The notes: generated by a model not told the origin, from the letters alone. 64,000 nt of DNA from Chitinophagaceae bacterium (GCA_023957155.1 JAMLHK010000001.1:310001-374000), one strand, 5' to 3'. Shown: positions 53,814-62,426, counted from the stretch's first letter. Made by a program: numbers and translations.

Positions 53814-54396
53814 CCCCCCTCACCATATTTATAATTATGAAGATCAGGGAAGACTTTGTAAGAAAAGTATGAATAGACTTAAGTGCATTGGAGAGCAGGT
53901 TTTTAACCGTATGAGGGGATATTTCCAGTTGTCGTGCAATATCTTCTCTCTTCATACCCTCTTCTTTACTGAGCTTTAATACCAGTCTTTGCCTGGGAGG
54001 AAGTTCGGCTACTGCCCGGGATATCCATTCGCTGTATTCACTGGTAATCACCATTTCATCAGTAGTGCTCTCAGATTCCTTTACTCGTGAAGCCGACTGC
54101 AGAAACTTTCTTTCAAAAGCCAGCCTCCGGTAGTGATGATACACTTTCCTGTAAACAGCGGTAAAGAAATAGGAAGAAGGATGCTCCACAGTTAAAAAAC
54201 GCTCACGGTTTTTCCAGATATTCATAAAGACGTCCTGTACAATATCTTCCGCAACTTCATCCGATTGTGTCATTTTAAAAGCTACGGCATAGAAGCGCTC
54301 TTTATAAATATCGAACAATTTCCTGAATGCCGCTTCATTGCCGGATGCAACCTCTGCCAGCAACTTTATTTCATCATATTGTAAGCAGTCAGACAA
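53806..54396 (-). CDS. ECF RNA polymerase sigma factor (sigma-70 family)
   Basis: 196 residues. Region 2 is FYAVAFKMTQSDEVAEDIVQ with DVFMNIWKNRERF (about 31-65) and region 4 is LPPRQRLVLKLSKEEG with ISPHTVKNLLSNALKSI (about 137-180). The start is a TTG at 54396; no ATG is in frame upstream (a stop TAA lies 9 bases before) and the next internal ATG is inside region 2. It should direct transcription of the SusCD locus under FecR control. Confidence 0.94.
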   Translation of the reverse strand: MSDCLQYDEIKLLAEVASGNEAAFRKLFDIYKERFYAVAFKMTQSDEVAEDIVQDVFMNIWKNRERFLTVEHPSSYFFTAVYRKVYHHYRRLAFERKFLQSASRVKESESTTDEMVITSEYSEWISRAVAELPPRQRLVLKLSKEEGMKREDIARQLEISPHTVKNLLSNALKSIHTFLTKSSLIFIIINMVRGEW

Positions 54397-54639
54397 GGGG
54401 AGTACTTATTTAAAAAAAACTGTTGTTCTTTAAAGATAAAAATTATAATTAAAATATTCAAAAACGGGGCATACGGATTTAAAAAATTCTTATCTGCCCG
54501 GATGCAATAATGGCAGGATATAATGAAATAATTAGCTTTCTGCCTTCAATCTTTATACGGATACCTTCAAACAGGATTTTTAGGGAATTTGCTAATTTGA
54601 AGTTTGATTTAGTATCATTGCCGGGAATTGTATTTAACT

Positions 54640-55506
54640 ATGAAGCCACAGTTGCATAAGCTTGTTGCTGAGCCTGATTCATCTTTTGTATACAGGCACT
54701 GGGAATGCAGCTATTTTGATAAGCCCTGGCATTTCCATAAGGAATATGAACTGACGCTCATTGAGAAATCGGAAGGCACCAGGTTCGTTGGTGACCAGAT
54801 CAGCAGGTTCCAACCGGATGACCTAATTTTGATCGGCCCCAATATTCCCCACTTATACAGGAACAGCGAGCAGTATTATAAAAGCAGTAAGCTCCAGGCA
54901 AAATCAATTTTTATTCACTTTACCGATGATTTCCTGGGAAAATTTTTTTTCGACCTGCCTGAAATGAAACTGGTAAGAAGATTGTTAAATCGTTCCAATA
55001 TGGGACTGGTAATTGACGGCGTCACCGCTGAGCAGGTGAGAAATAAACTGAGAGAGATGGAAGCGGATAACCCGGTGAAGCGCCTGATGAAGCTCCTGGA
55101 TATACTGATCACACTCTCCACCAGTAAACAGCTCACCAATATTCTGAACCGGGAATTTACGGTCAATAATAATACAGATGCAGCCCGCATTGACCTGGTG
55201 TTCCAGTTTATTATGAAGAATTATAAAAATGAGATCTATATTGAAGAGATCGCTTCAAAGCTCAATATGAGCATAAGCTCATTTTCCCGTTACTTTAAGC
55301 ATCATACGCGCAAAACCTTTTCCAACTACGTTACTGAGATCAGGATCAGCCAGGCCTGCCAGATGCTGATAGAGGACAGGCATAGCGCATCTCAAATAGG
55401 TTACATGGTGGGTTTTGAAAACCAATCTAACTTTTACCGGCATTTTAAAAAACATACCGGCTTGACACCTAAAGAATATAAAGCGCTTTTTTTTCACGGG
55501 GAGTAG
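54640..55506 (+). CDS. AraC-family transcriptional regulator
   Basis: 288 residues from the ATG at 54640 (a TTG at 54628 would add four). The N-terminal cupin-type sensor domain (about 15-150; KPWHFHKEYELTLI, PNIPHLYRNSEQY) is followed by two HTH motifs (about 190-285; YIEEIASKLNMSISSFSRYF and ASQIGYMVGFENQSNFYRHF, ending TPKEYKALF). It probably senses a sugar and regulates the adjacent minus-strand cluster or the glycan locus, both of which are divergent or convergent with it. Confidence 0.93.
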   Translation: MKPQLHKLVAEPDSSFVYRHWECSYFDKPWHFHKEYELTLIEKSEGTRFVGDQISRFQPDDLILIGPNIPHLYRNSEQYYKSSKLQAKSIFIHFTDDFLGKFFFDLPEMKLVRRLLNRSNMGLVIDGVTAEQVRNKLREMEADNPVKRLMKLLDILITLSTSKQLTNILNREFTVNNNTDAARIDLVFQFIMKNYKNEIYIEEIASKLNMSISSFSRYFKHHTRKTFSNYVTEIRISQACQMLIEDRHSASQIGYMVGFENQSNFYRHFKKHTGLTPKEYKALFFHGE

Positions 55507-55551
55507 CGTATTGACCATTCACCGTTTACTTTCTCCCCTCTTATAATATGC

Positions 55552-56295
55552 TCAATATCTCGCCCTTCCGCCGGTAAGATCAAAAGTAAAGCCCGTAGTA
55601 AAGCTATTTTCGGGTGAAACGATGTATAAAGCCAGGTTAGCCGCTTCACCCAGTGTGCCGCATCGTTTCATGGGAATTTTATCGGTCATATATTTCACCT
55701 GTTCCTCCGGCATATTATCCACCAGGGGCGTTCGGATCACCGCAGGCGCCATGGCATTTACCGTAATACCTGTTTCCGCGTATTCTGATCCCTGCACTTT
55801 GGTCATCCCTATTACGGCAGCTTTGGACGCGGAGTAAGCCAGCATTCCGGCATTACCTTCCTTGCCGGCAATAGAAGCAAGATGCAGGATCCTTCCATAT
55901 TTGTGTTCCAGCATATTGGGTATCACTGCCTGTGATGTGTACACGCAGCTCATAAAGTTTACATCAAATACAAGTTTCAGGTTTTCTATATCTACCTCGT
56001 GACTTTTTATATTGGTGATACCCGTAATGCCCACGCAGTTTACCAGTATATCAATTTTCTTTTCTCTGCTGATGATTTTGTTTATTTCATTATTTACCTG
56101 CTGCCGGCTGGTAACATCAACGGTTACGGGAGTGGACAGACTATTATTGCCAAAGTATTCCTGTAATAAGCTTCCGTTCAGGTCAAAAGCATATACTTTA
56201 GCGCCATATTCCATTAATTTAAATGCAATTGCCTTACCAATGCCTGAAGCAGCGCCGGTAACGATAGTGATTTGATCGGCTAATTTTTCTGACAT
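55552..56295 (-). CDS. Short-chain dehydrogenase/reductase
   Basis: 247 residues. Rossmann motif TGAASGIGKAIA (13-24), NNAG-equivalent NCVGITG (near 85-91) and catalytic Tyr-x3-Lys in YSASKAAVIG (near 154-158). The C-terminal FDLTGGRARY tail is typical of the classical SDR/FabG-like group. It is a soluble NAD(P)-dependent oxidoreductase. It begins 38 bases after the DapA-family gene stop and shares its strand, so it belongs to the same cluster. The exact substrate is unknown. Confidence 0.92.
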   Translation of the reverse strand: MSEKLADQITIVTGAASGIGKAIAFKLMEYGAKVYAFDLNGSLLQEYFGNNSLSTPVTVDVTSRQQVNNEINKIISREKKIDILVNCVGITGITNIKSHEVDIENLKLVFDVNFMSCVYTSQAVIPNMLEHKYGRILHLASIAGKEGNAGMLAYSASKAAVIGMTKVQGSEYAETGITVNAMAPAVIRTPLVDNMPEEQVKYMTDKIPMKRCGTLGEAANLALYIVSPENSFTTGFTFDLTGGRARY

Positions 56296-56333
56296 AATAA
56301 TTCTATGTTTTGATCGGGATAAGGTTCCTTGTG

Positions 56334-57251
56334 CTATAATGATTTTACCAGTGTCATCACACGTTCATTCAATTCACTGATGTATTTTACAGAGGAAGCA
56401 TCGGGTATATAGGCGGCCTTTCTCGCAATACTGTTGGTTAACACACCCCGTGCTTTCAGCAATTCTTTTTCAGCATAATGGAATAATTCCATATTCTGCA
56501 GAGAGAAAAATATTTGCGGCATCACTTTTTCAAAAAGGCTGAATGCTTTATCCGTTTCCCCTTTTCTTCTCAATAAAAAAACTTTCTGCAAAATATCTGC
56601 TACTGCCAATCCGGGCATTACCCCCGCAATTCCAATAGGTACCAGCTCAAGCATATACAATCCGCCCCAACCTTCAAACAAGCCTACTTTTCCTTCTGTA
56701 ACATGAATAATATTTTCAAATTTAGGGGCGCAAAGCGGCTCTTCTAACTTCAGGTATTTAAAATTAGGATGCGCTTCATTTAACTTTTTAATAAAGGGCG
56801 CGCTTATGGATGATCCGCCGGGATTAAAATCCTGTATCAACACAGGAGTATCGGGTATAGCGGCAAGAAAGCCCGATAAATATTCTTTCAGCGAGTCTTC
56901 AGGCAGGCTGAATATCCGCGGCACAGCCAGTGAAACAACATCAGCACCATTGGCCACATTTGCCTGAGCCAGTTTTATGGCAGACTTTAAGGAGGGATGA
57001 TTGGATTGCGCAACGATCTTGATCCTTCCTTTCGCCTGGTCTACAGCGATTTTTACTACCTGTAATTTTTCGTCATCGGTAAGCTTATAAAATTCGCTCG
57101 CGTATGCGGGCAGGCAGGCTGCCGCCACACCGCATGAGCACGAAAAGTCTACCAGTCTTCTTAACGCCCCTTCATCTATTGCTTCATTTTCAGTAAAGGG
57201 TGTTGGTATAATAGGTATAACCCCTTCCAGTAATTTATCTGAAGATTCCAT
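56334..57251 (-). CDS. DapA/NanA-superfamily aldolase-like enzyme
   Basis: 305 residues, a TIM barrel of the class I dihydrodipicolinate-synthase superfamily. The N-terminal signature GVIPIIPTPFTENEAID (10-26) and the Schiff-base Lys in YLKLEEP (near 171) are present. The catalytic Tyr of DHDPS (YNxP) is replaced in the segment IQDFNPGGSS (near 138), resembling the QDxP subgroup that acts on sugar-acid or 2-keto acid substrates, so it is unlikely to be DapA. Clustered with an SDR and a transporter. Confidence 0.9.
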   Translation of the reverse strand: MESSDKLLEGVIPIIPTPFTENEAIDEGALRRLVDFSCSCGVAAACLPAYASEFYKLTDDEKLQVVKIAVDQAKGRIKIVAQSNHPSLKSAIKLAQANVANGADVVSLAVPRIFSLPEDSLKEYLSGFLAAIPDTPVLIQDFNPGGSSISAPFIKKLNEAHPNFKYLKLEEPLCAPKFENIIHVTEGKVGLFEGWGGLYMLELVPIGIAGVMPGLAVADILQKVFLLRRKGETDKAFSLFEKVMPQIFFSLQNMELFHYAEKELLKARGVLTNSIARKAAYIPDASSVKYISELNERVMTLVKSL

Positions 57252-57261
57252 ATTACGATGT

Positions 57262-58182
57262 TTATATTGTTTTTATTTTCCGGTTCCCAAAGCTTTCAAC
57301 TATTGTAAGAATGATCAAAGCAATCAATACCAAGACGCCGCCGGCGATAGCTTGTCCGCCAAGCTTTTCTCCCAGCCATATAGCAGCCACCGGTAGTCCG
57401 AAAAATGTGATGAGATAGTTGGAAATAGCTACATCCGTTGCTTCCAGGTGCTTAAGCGCTATGAAGAAAAGCACCATGGAAAGAAAGTTGTGGAAGAACG
57501 TAAGCGTTCCTAAAAAACCTATCCATGTATTTGTTGTAAATGATGGTATCCTTGCGAATATATCAGACTCATAATACAATACCAGCGGCGTAAGCAATAT
57601 TACCATTACCACATAGGTATAAAACACCATTTCCATACCCGTGAATTTATCAGCGATCTTTTTACAACCCACATTATAGTAAGCATTTCCTATCAATGCG
57701 AGGAAAATGAGCAGGTTGCCTATGGCGTATTGTGAACCGAAATCCATTTGCCTGATATCATTGGTAGAGCAAAGCGCTACGCCAATGATCGCTATCGCGA
57801 AGCAGATCCATTTAATACGGTTCATTTTTTCTTTAAGTATAAGATAGGCCAGCACTGTAGTTAAGATAGGCAATATCAATACTAAAATGGCGGCATTGCT
57901 TGCTTGTGAATAACGAGTGCCGAAAGTCATTAATACCTGCGAAGGGAAAGCGCCTAATATTACCAATGGTATAAATACAGTAAAGTCCCTGAGCTTGCGG
58001 TGGTGTTGTTTGTAGTCTTTAATTACAAAAGGCAACAACAAAAAAACAGATAGCAGCATAGGCCCCCATACTGTAAAATAGGGTCCTATCTGATCCTGTA
58101 TCAGTTTGATACCTGTAAACTGCAGCGACCACATAAGGTTGCAGCAAAACAACAATATCCAGGCAAATAATTTTTTGTTCAT
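57262..58182 (-). CDS. EamA/DMT-family transporter
   Basis: 306 residues with about ten membrane helices in two EamA repeats (about 5-145 and 155-295); FCCNLMWSLQFTGIKLIQ and SNAAILVLILPILTTVLAYLILKEKMN are the typical repeat halves. It starts 10 bases upstream of the lyase gene in transcription order, so the two are co-transcribed. It probably exports or imports a small metabolite of the pathway encoded beside it. Confidence 0.92.
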   Translation of the reverse strand: MNKKLFAWILLFCCNLMWSLQFTGIKLIQDQIGPYFTVWGPMLLSVFLLLPFVIKDYKQHHRKLRDFTVFIPLVILGAFPSQVLMTFGTRYSQASNAAILVLILPILTTVLAYLILKEKMNRIKWICFAIAIIGVALCSTNDIRQMDFGSQYAIGNLLIFLALIGNAYYNVGCKKIADKFTGMEMVFYTYVVMVILLTPLVLYYESDIFARIPSFTTNTWIGFLGTLTFFHNFLSMVLFFIALKHLEATDVAISNYLITFFGLPVAAIWLGEKLGGQAIAGGVLVLIALIILTIVESFGNRKIKTI

Positions 58183-58222
58183 AAGCTGTCGGGGGTTATT
58201 TCAATCGTATTTCCTGTTGCTA

Positions 58223-59176
58223 TCATTGGTCTCCAATGTTTTGAGGATATTTTCCTGCCAGTTTTCTTATATCAAAGCTGAAGTCTGTAAACAGCTCCTC
58301 CCATTGCCGTGCAGTAGCTTCGGTATAGGAGTAAAACCCCTTTGCATTTGCAACACCTTTGGCACCCTCCTCTACTAATTTTTCAATGGTAGCCGGAATA
58401 GCAGCATCATTGCTTAACTCAGGAAAAAGCTCTTTCATTACAGCGAGATACGCCGGTATACCGGTGAGATCCATAAAACGGAACGGACCTGCAAATGTGA
58501 TCCAGTACCCCAGGTCATTGCGTAAGGAACGATCAACATCTTCTATGGTAGCATAGCCGTTCTCAACAAGATAAAATGCTTCCCGCAGCATGGCATACAT
58601 AATGCGATTAGTGATAAATCCCCGTATATCTTTTCTTAACAGAGAAGGTTCTTTACCCCAGCTTTCCGCCAGACTCACCACTTTTTCAGCAAGTGTTATA
58701 TCCGATTTATCTCCACATATCACTTCCATGAACCGGGTGATGTGTGCGGGCTCCGCCCAGTGAATGCCAAACATACGTTCAGGATGTTGTAACCCCGCCT
58801 GTAATAAGGTGACCGGTATGGCGGAAGTATTGCTGCCAATGATAGCATCTGTGGCCAATACCGTTTCCAGTTGCCGGTATACTTTCTTTTTTTCATCTAC
58901 GCTTTCAATGATAGATTCAATTACTATCGTATGATTGTTGAAAGAATGATAATCATCTGTAACATGTAAACGTTGTAATATGGCAGCAGGCGTTTCCTTT
59001 AAAATGCCTTCTTCCTTCAACTGCAAAAGACAGGCTTCGATCCGTTTAACGGATTCCTCCTTTTGCTGAATATTATTGGTAAGCGCTGTAACGGGATGAC
59101 CTGCAACCAATATGCAGGTAACAATACTGCAGCCCATCAACCCTAAACCAACCGTCCCGATTTGTATCTTATCCAT
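58223..59176 (-). CDS. 3-hydroxyacyl-CoA dehydrogenase-family NAD-dependent enzyme
   Basis: 317 residues. Rossmann motif GTVGLGLMGCSIV (7-19), VIESIIESVDEKKKVYRQLE (near 84-103), GSNTSAIPVT (near 113) and the catalytic His in GIHWAEPAH (near 138) followed by MEVICG. The C-terminal dimerisation/NAD-free domain (about 185-290) contains FITNRIMYAMLREAFYLVENG. It looks like HbdA/FadB-N or lambda-crystallin type dehydrogenases, which in the latter case act on L-gulonate. Both roles fit the surrounding cluster. Confidence 0.9.
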   Translation of the reverse strand: MDKIQIGTVGLGLMGCSIVTCILVAGHPVTALTNNIQQKEESVKRIEACLLQLKEEGILKETPAAILQRLHVTDDYHSFNNHTIVIESIIESVDEKKKVYRQLETVLATDAIIGSNTSAIPVTLLQAGLQHPERMFGIHWAEPAHITRFMEVICGDKSDITLAEKVVSLAESWGKEPSLLRKDIRGFITNRIMYAMLREAFYLVENGYATIEDVDRSLRNDLGYWITFAGPFRFMDLTGIPAYLAVMKELFPELSNDAAIPATIEKLVEEGAKGVANAKGFYSYTEATARQWEELFTDFSFDIRKLAGKYPQNIGDQ

Positions 59177-59273
59177 AAAATCTTAAACTTTAGATTGCAC
59201 CGAATACAGGAATAAAATTGTTCCCGAGGTTAGCGCATATATTAACCTTATATTCTTGCATTTGGGACATCTC

Positions 59274-60365
59274 CTACTCAAAAATACATTCATCTAAAAA
59301 TGCCGGTTCATAACCATGCTCTTTTGCCCACCTTGCAGCCGCTTCTATTTTTTCAAAATAATCAGGTTGGTATGCAGTGTAATCCGGGTAAAAATATTGC
59401 TCATGAATCAGGTAATCTACATACGGCGGCAATCCTGAAGGTGCATTGCTATAAGCATCCATGTTCGGAACAATATCTTCTTTCTTCGTTCTATCCAGTA
59501 CTATGCTGCTCCTGATGAAGATAATGTCTTCTGCTTCATCCTTCCAGATGAATCTTTGCTTCATGTGCCTCCTTTGCTCCACAGTAAGGTAATAAGAAAC
59601 AGCCGGCTGGTCATCATCTATATTAAAATATCCAAGCTGACCTTTGTAGCCCGCAGCCCGCATTGCCCTTGATCCTTCTACATTTACTTCTCCCCAGTGG
59701 ACGGTAGTTACCGGCCCGAGTAAGGTATCTCCCGCAAAACGTTTGATCTCCCCCATAATGAGATCACAATCTTTTTTAACGATATCAAAAGCTGCGTTTT
59801 TATACGGCGCGTCAGGAAACTCCTTGTACGCATGAAAGCTCATCCGGAGCCAGTCCGCATTCTCCTGCCATTCTTTTTTAAATATTCCGGGAAATTCAGA
59901 AAGTGTAAAATTTTCCTCCGCTGATTGATAAAATAAATTGAGATGCACTTTGGTTTGATATTGCTCATGTATTTTTTTTAACCCTTTTAAAAAAGGGTTA
60001 TCGAAAACAGAGGTATACACATTGGCATGTACCGCGATATCGTGTAGGAAACGGATGTTATCATCAATAGAAAGCCTGTATTTTTTTGCAAAGCGCCTGG
60101 CAAAATATGCTGTAACAATTGCCGATTCCCCTGAAGTTTCATTGAATACCTGTAATGTATTTTTATATTGTCCAAGTACCACAGGCGCGGAAAAAACACC
60201 TACTTCCGATTCTTTGGCTACCTCATTGTTTATGGTAACGCGGCTTCCCGGAGGAGCTGAAATTTTCGCCACACAGGTTAATCCGTCTTTTGTAACCGTT
60301 CCGTCTAAAATGTGTAGTACATCGCCGTTAATTGGGAAAACAGGTTTGATCGTTCCAGTAGCCAT
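59274..60365 (-). CDS. Polysaccharide-deacetylase-like hypothetical protein
   Basis: 363 residues, cytosolic in appearance (no signal peptide). An N-terminal immunoglobulin-like strand region (about 1-90: APPGSRVTINNEV, GQYKNTLQVFNETSGES) is followed by an alpha/beta barrel with SIDDNIRFLHDI (about 98-109), RMSFHAYKEFPD (about 172-183) and TVHWGEVNVEGSRAMRAAGY (near 224-243), which resemble the NodB/deacetylase metal-binding layout (Asp-Asp and His). It lies about 100 bases upstream of the dehydrogenase gene and probably begins this transcription unit. Function uncertain. Confidence 0.75.
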   Translation of the reverse strand: MATGTIKPVFPINGDVLHILDGTVTKDGLTCVAKISAPPGSRVTINNEVAKESEVGVFSAPVVLGQYKNTLQVFNETSGESAIVTAYFARRFAKKYRLSIDDNIRFLHDIAVHANVYTSVFDNPFLKGLKKIHEQYQTKVHLNLFYQSAEENFTLSEFPGIFKKEWQENADWLRMSFHAYKEFPDAPYKNAAFDIVKKDCDLIMGEIKRFAGDTLLGPVTTVHWGEVNVEGSRAMRAAGYKGQLGYFNIDDDQPAVSYYLTVEQRRHMKQRFIWKDEAEDIIFIRSSIVLDRTKKEDIVPNMDAYSNAPSGLPPYVDYLIHEQYFYPDYTAYQPDYFEKIEAAARWAKEHGYEPAFLDECIFE

Positions 60366-60942
60366 CGTTGCAGGTTGAATGCTTTATTAAGGTAATGCAA
60401 TATGTTTTGTACAATATCATCCAGTTCAATAAAAATATGGAATGAAGAGGAGTGAACTGTATAATATTCTTTTGAATATATATACTTTTTTGACATAAGA
60501 CAAAAGCTACTAATGTTAAGACCCCCATAGATAAAGAAATGAGGAGGCAGTTGTTTTTTGTAAGATGTTAAAAAAGTATATCATTCGGCTTGGATGCTTT
60601 AATGGACTGGCACAAGATTGATTGTTAAAGAAACAGATTACCCCCCGATCAGGATGTATACGAAGCCATACTATGGCCATCAGTTGGAGCCATAATATCT
60701 GCATCCCGGATAAGTGCAAAGCCAGGTTAGAACGGGAGTTTTATGCCAGATGAGCAGAAAATACGGATGGACAAGGATGGTTTTGATACATCACATTGAA
60801 GGCAGGAGCTATGAAAAGTTTTTATTAGGATAAACCAATCCTGATAAAGCGTTGCCGGGAAAATATAAGCAGCATTTACACTTTCTCCTATATAGTATCA
60901 GTCGAAAAAAGGGGAGTTATGATGTAGACATAGTGCATAAAC
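60366..60942. other. Region without recognisable gene
   Basis: About 580 bases upstream of the deacetylase-like gene. Frames are broken by stops; the stretch 60570-60840 has some protein-like runs on the plus strand (ICIPDKCKARLEREFYAR before a stop) that could be a decayed gene, but I cannot identify a family. No tRNA, IS end or clear hairpin is seen. Confidence 0.4.
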
Positions 60943-60970
60943 AAAAAAGGCAACCTTTGAGGGCTACCTT
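60943..60970 (-). terminator. Minus-strand terminator-like hairpin
   Basis: On the minus strand AAGGTAGCC pairs with GGTTGCCTT (two G-U wobbles, 6-base loop CTCAAA) and is followed by TTTTTTG. It sits immediately downstream of a copy of the tRNA-Phe 3' end sequence (60975-60987), the same arrangement as at the real tRNA gene. Confidence 0.6.
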
Positions 60971-60974
60971 GTAA

Positions 60975-60987
60975 TTTGTGGTGTGGG
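60975..60987 (-). repeat. Partial repeat of the tRNA-Phe 3' end (possible att relic)
   Basis: TTTGTGGTGTGGG here is identical to 61373-61385, which spans the acceptor end of tRNA-Phe and the bases beyond it. The two copies are in the same orientation, about 400 bases apart, and each is followed on the minus strand by a terminator hairpin. Confidence 0.5.
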
Positions 60988-61344
60988 TTCTGATAGTTGC
61001 CAATACATATTATTCAGTTGACTGTTTATCAATGAAGTATCAACTGCGGGTTTGTTGCTTATAAAGCTCGCTTTCTTTTCAACCACAATGCCTGGAGCTA
61101 ATTTATTTGTTACCTTTTTTGCGGGAAAAAGTAACGCAAAAAGCCGCCGGGAAATGATTACCGCAATTTCCCGGAACACTCCGATTAGGCTTTCATACTA
61201 CTGTGAACTCAGCAATAGAACCCTGATACATTTTCTCCGAACCAGACGTATATAAGAACTGAAAAATACGAATACGACTTGTTACGGCTCAATGGTTGAG
61301 ACCCCAATGATTTACTCGGAGCGACACAAAGATTTTTCAGCCCA
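60988..61344. other. Stretch between the two tRNA-end repeats
   Basis: About 360 bases. A minus-strand frame of 71 codons (61179-60964) begins MFREIAVIIS and ends exactly over the repeat (PTPQITR), but no family is recognised. The segment is the candidate remnant of an element inserted at the tRNA gene. Confidence 0.35.
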
Positions 61345-61374
61345 ATAAAAAACCTCAACATTTCTGTTGAGGTT
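61345..61374 (-). terminator. Rho-independent terminator of tRNA-Phe
   Basis: Perfect 10-bp stem AACCTCAACA/TGTTGAGGTT with a GAAA-type tetraloop, followed on the minus strand by a T-rich tract (TTTTTTATTG). It begins three bases beyond the mature 3' end of the tRNA. Confidence 0.88.
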
Positions 61375-61376
61375 TG

Positions 61377-61449
61377 TGGTGTGGGGCGGGATCGAACCGC
61401 CGACACAAGGATTTTCAGTCCTTTGCTCTACCGACTGAGCTACCGCACC
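61377..61449 (-). tRNA. tRNA-Phe (anticodon GAA), CCA not encoded
   Basis: 73 bases on the minus strand form a full cloverleaf: acceptor GGTGCGG/CCACACC, D arm AGCTCAGTCGGTAGAGC, anticodon arm with loop CTGAAAA (anticodon GAA), and T arm GGCGG-TTCGATC-CCGCC. The acceptor stem has one mismatch: C at position 5 faces A at 68, where G is expected. The terminal CCA is not encoded (CAA follows the discriminator A). Confidence 0.93.
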
Positions 61450-61466
61450 ATTCCTTGTTGGGGTTG

Positions 61467-61474
61467 CAAAAATA
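61467..61474 (-). promoter_or_regulatory. -7 promoter element of tRNA-Phe
   Basis: The minus strand reads TATTTTTG, matching TAnnTTTG, 17 bases before the first base of the tRNA. No TTG box is seen at -33 (GGTTAAA is there instead). Confidence 0.4.
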
Positions 61475-61498
61475 ATGGAATACTATTTAACCGCGAAA

Positions 61499-62406
61499 TT
61501 AATTCGTGCCGGTTTTGGTACCATATTCTATAAAGCTCCACGTAAAAGAATCTCCTTTTACAAAAAACCGTAAAAATCCGCGTGGTCCGTGGTTGTTTCC
61601 GCGCCATGACGGGCGACCCGCAACCGCACCACCGGTAATAAAACGTGTTTTGTTCTCTACATTTATATCTTCCAGCCAGTGTATATGTCCCTGCAATACA
61701 AGTTTCAGCCGGTGATTTTTGAAAAGCTGCAATACTTCGTCCCTGTTATTGATCCAGGCTGAAGCCACACCTGCATCTTTTTTAGGAGGATATACCTGGT
61801 AAAAGGAAGATACAAATGGTAAATGTGCGGCCACAACGATTGGCGTAGCAGGATCAACCTTTGCCAGGTCCTGCCTTAGCCATTTTATCTGCTTCGCATC
61901 TACATGACCCATGTATTTTTTGTCTGCCACATCAAGCACATTGAGAACAATAAAATGCCAGCCTTTATGATCAAATGAGTAATACGTTTTTCCAAGGTAA
62001 CGCTCAAACATACCATATTTATAATCACGATGCATTGAGTCAACATCGCTTTCCGGGTAAATGCCCAAAAGCTCATGGTTACCCACACAACTATGCACCG
62101 GTACTTTTATCCTGGCAATCAGTTCTTTGTAAAGAGAAAAAAGCGAATCACTTTTTTTAATATTACCGCGCATTACATCAAATACCTGGTCACCGCCTGT
62201 CAATACAAAATCCACTTTCATCTTATTGACGGTATCTGTTAACCTGAAAGCTCAGATAAAACAAAAGGGTCATGCTTTTACGTGGAGATCAGTCATGAAA
62301 TACAAAGGGAGAACTCCTGCTCTTTTATTGGTTTTGTTTGCGAATAAACAGGGTATGTGTAACCGCAAAAAAACAGCACGGTAACGTATCTGATGATTCT
62401 TCTCAT
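61499..62406 (-). pseudogene. Metallophosphoesterase gene broken near its 5' end
   Basis: The longest open part (62221-61499, 240 aa, from KVDFVLTGGD to the end) contains NGD-, GNHE- and GH-type calcineurin motifs (LTGGDQVFD, CVGNHELLG, AHLP, LQGHIHWLED) but lacks the first D-x-H motif. Upstream, the same frame reads AFRLTDTVNKM behind two TGA stops (62254-62252 and 62272-62270) and before them FMTDLHVKA, the missing D-x-H. In another frame an ATG at 62406 begins MRRIIRYVTVLFFCGYTYPV, a signal peptide, which stops at 62293. Several small indels thus separate signal peptide, D-x-H and core. It was probably a secreted phosphoesterase. Confidence 0.82.
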
Positions 62407-62426
62407 AAAAGTATAAAGAGCAAAAT

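Noticed and set aside
62252-62272. Two in-frame TGA codons in the broken phosphoesterase, as possible selenocysteine codons
   Set aside because: The bases between them encode a family-like peptide (HDPFVLSE) only in another frame, the signal peptide is in a third frame, and no SECIS-like hairpin is seen. Indels explain it better.
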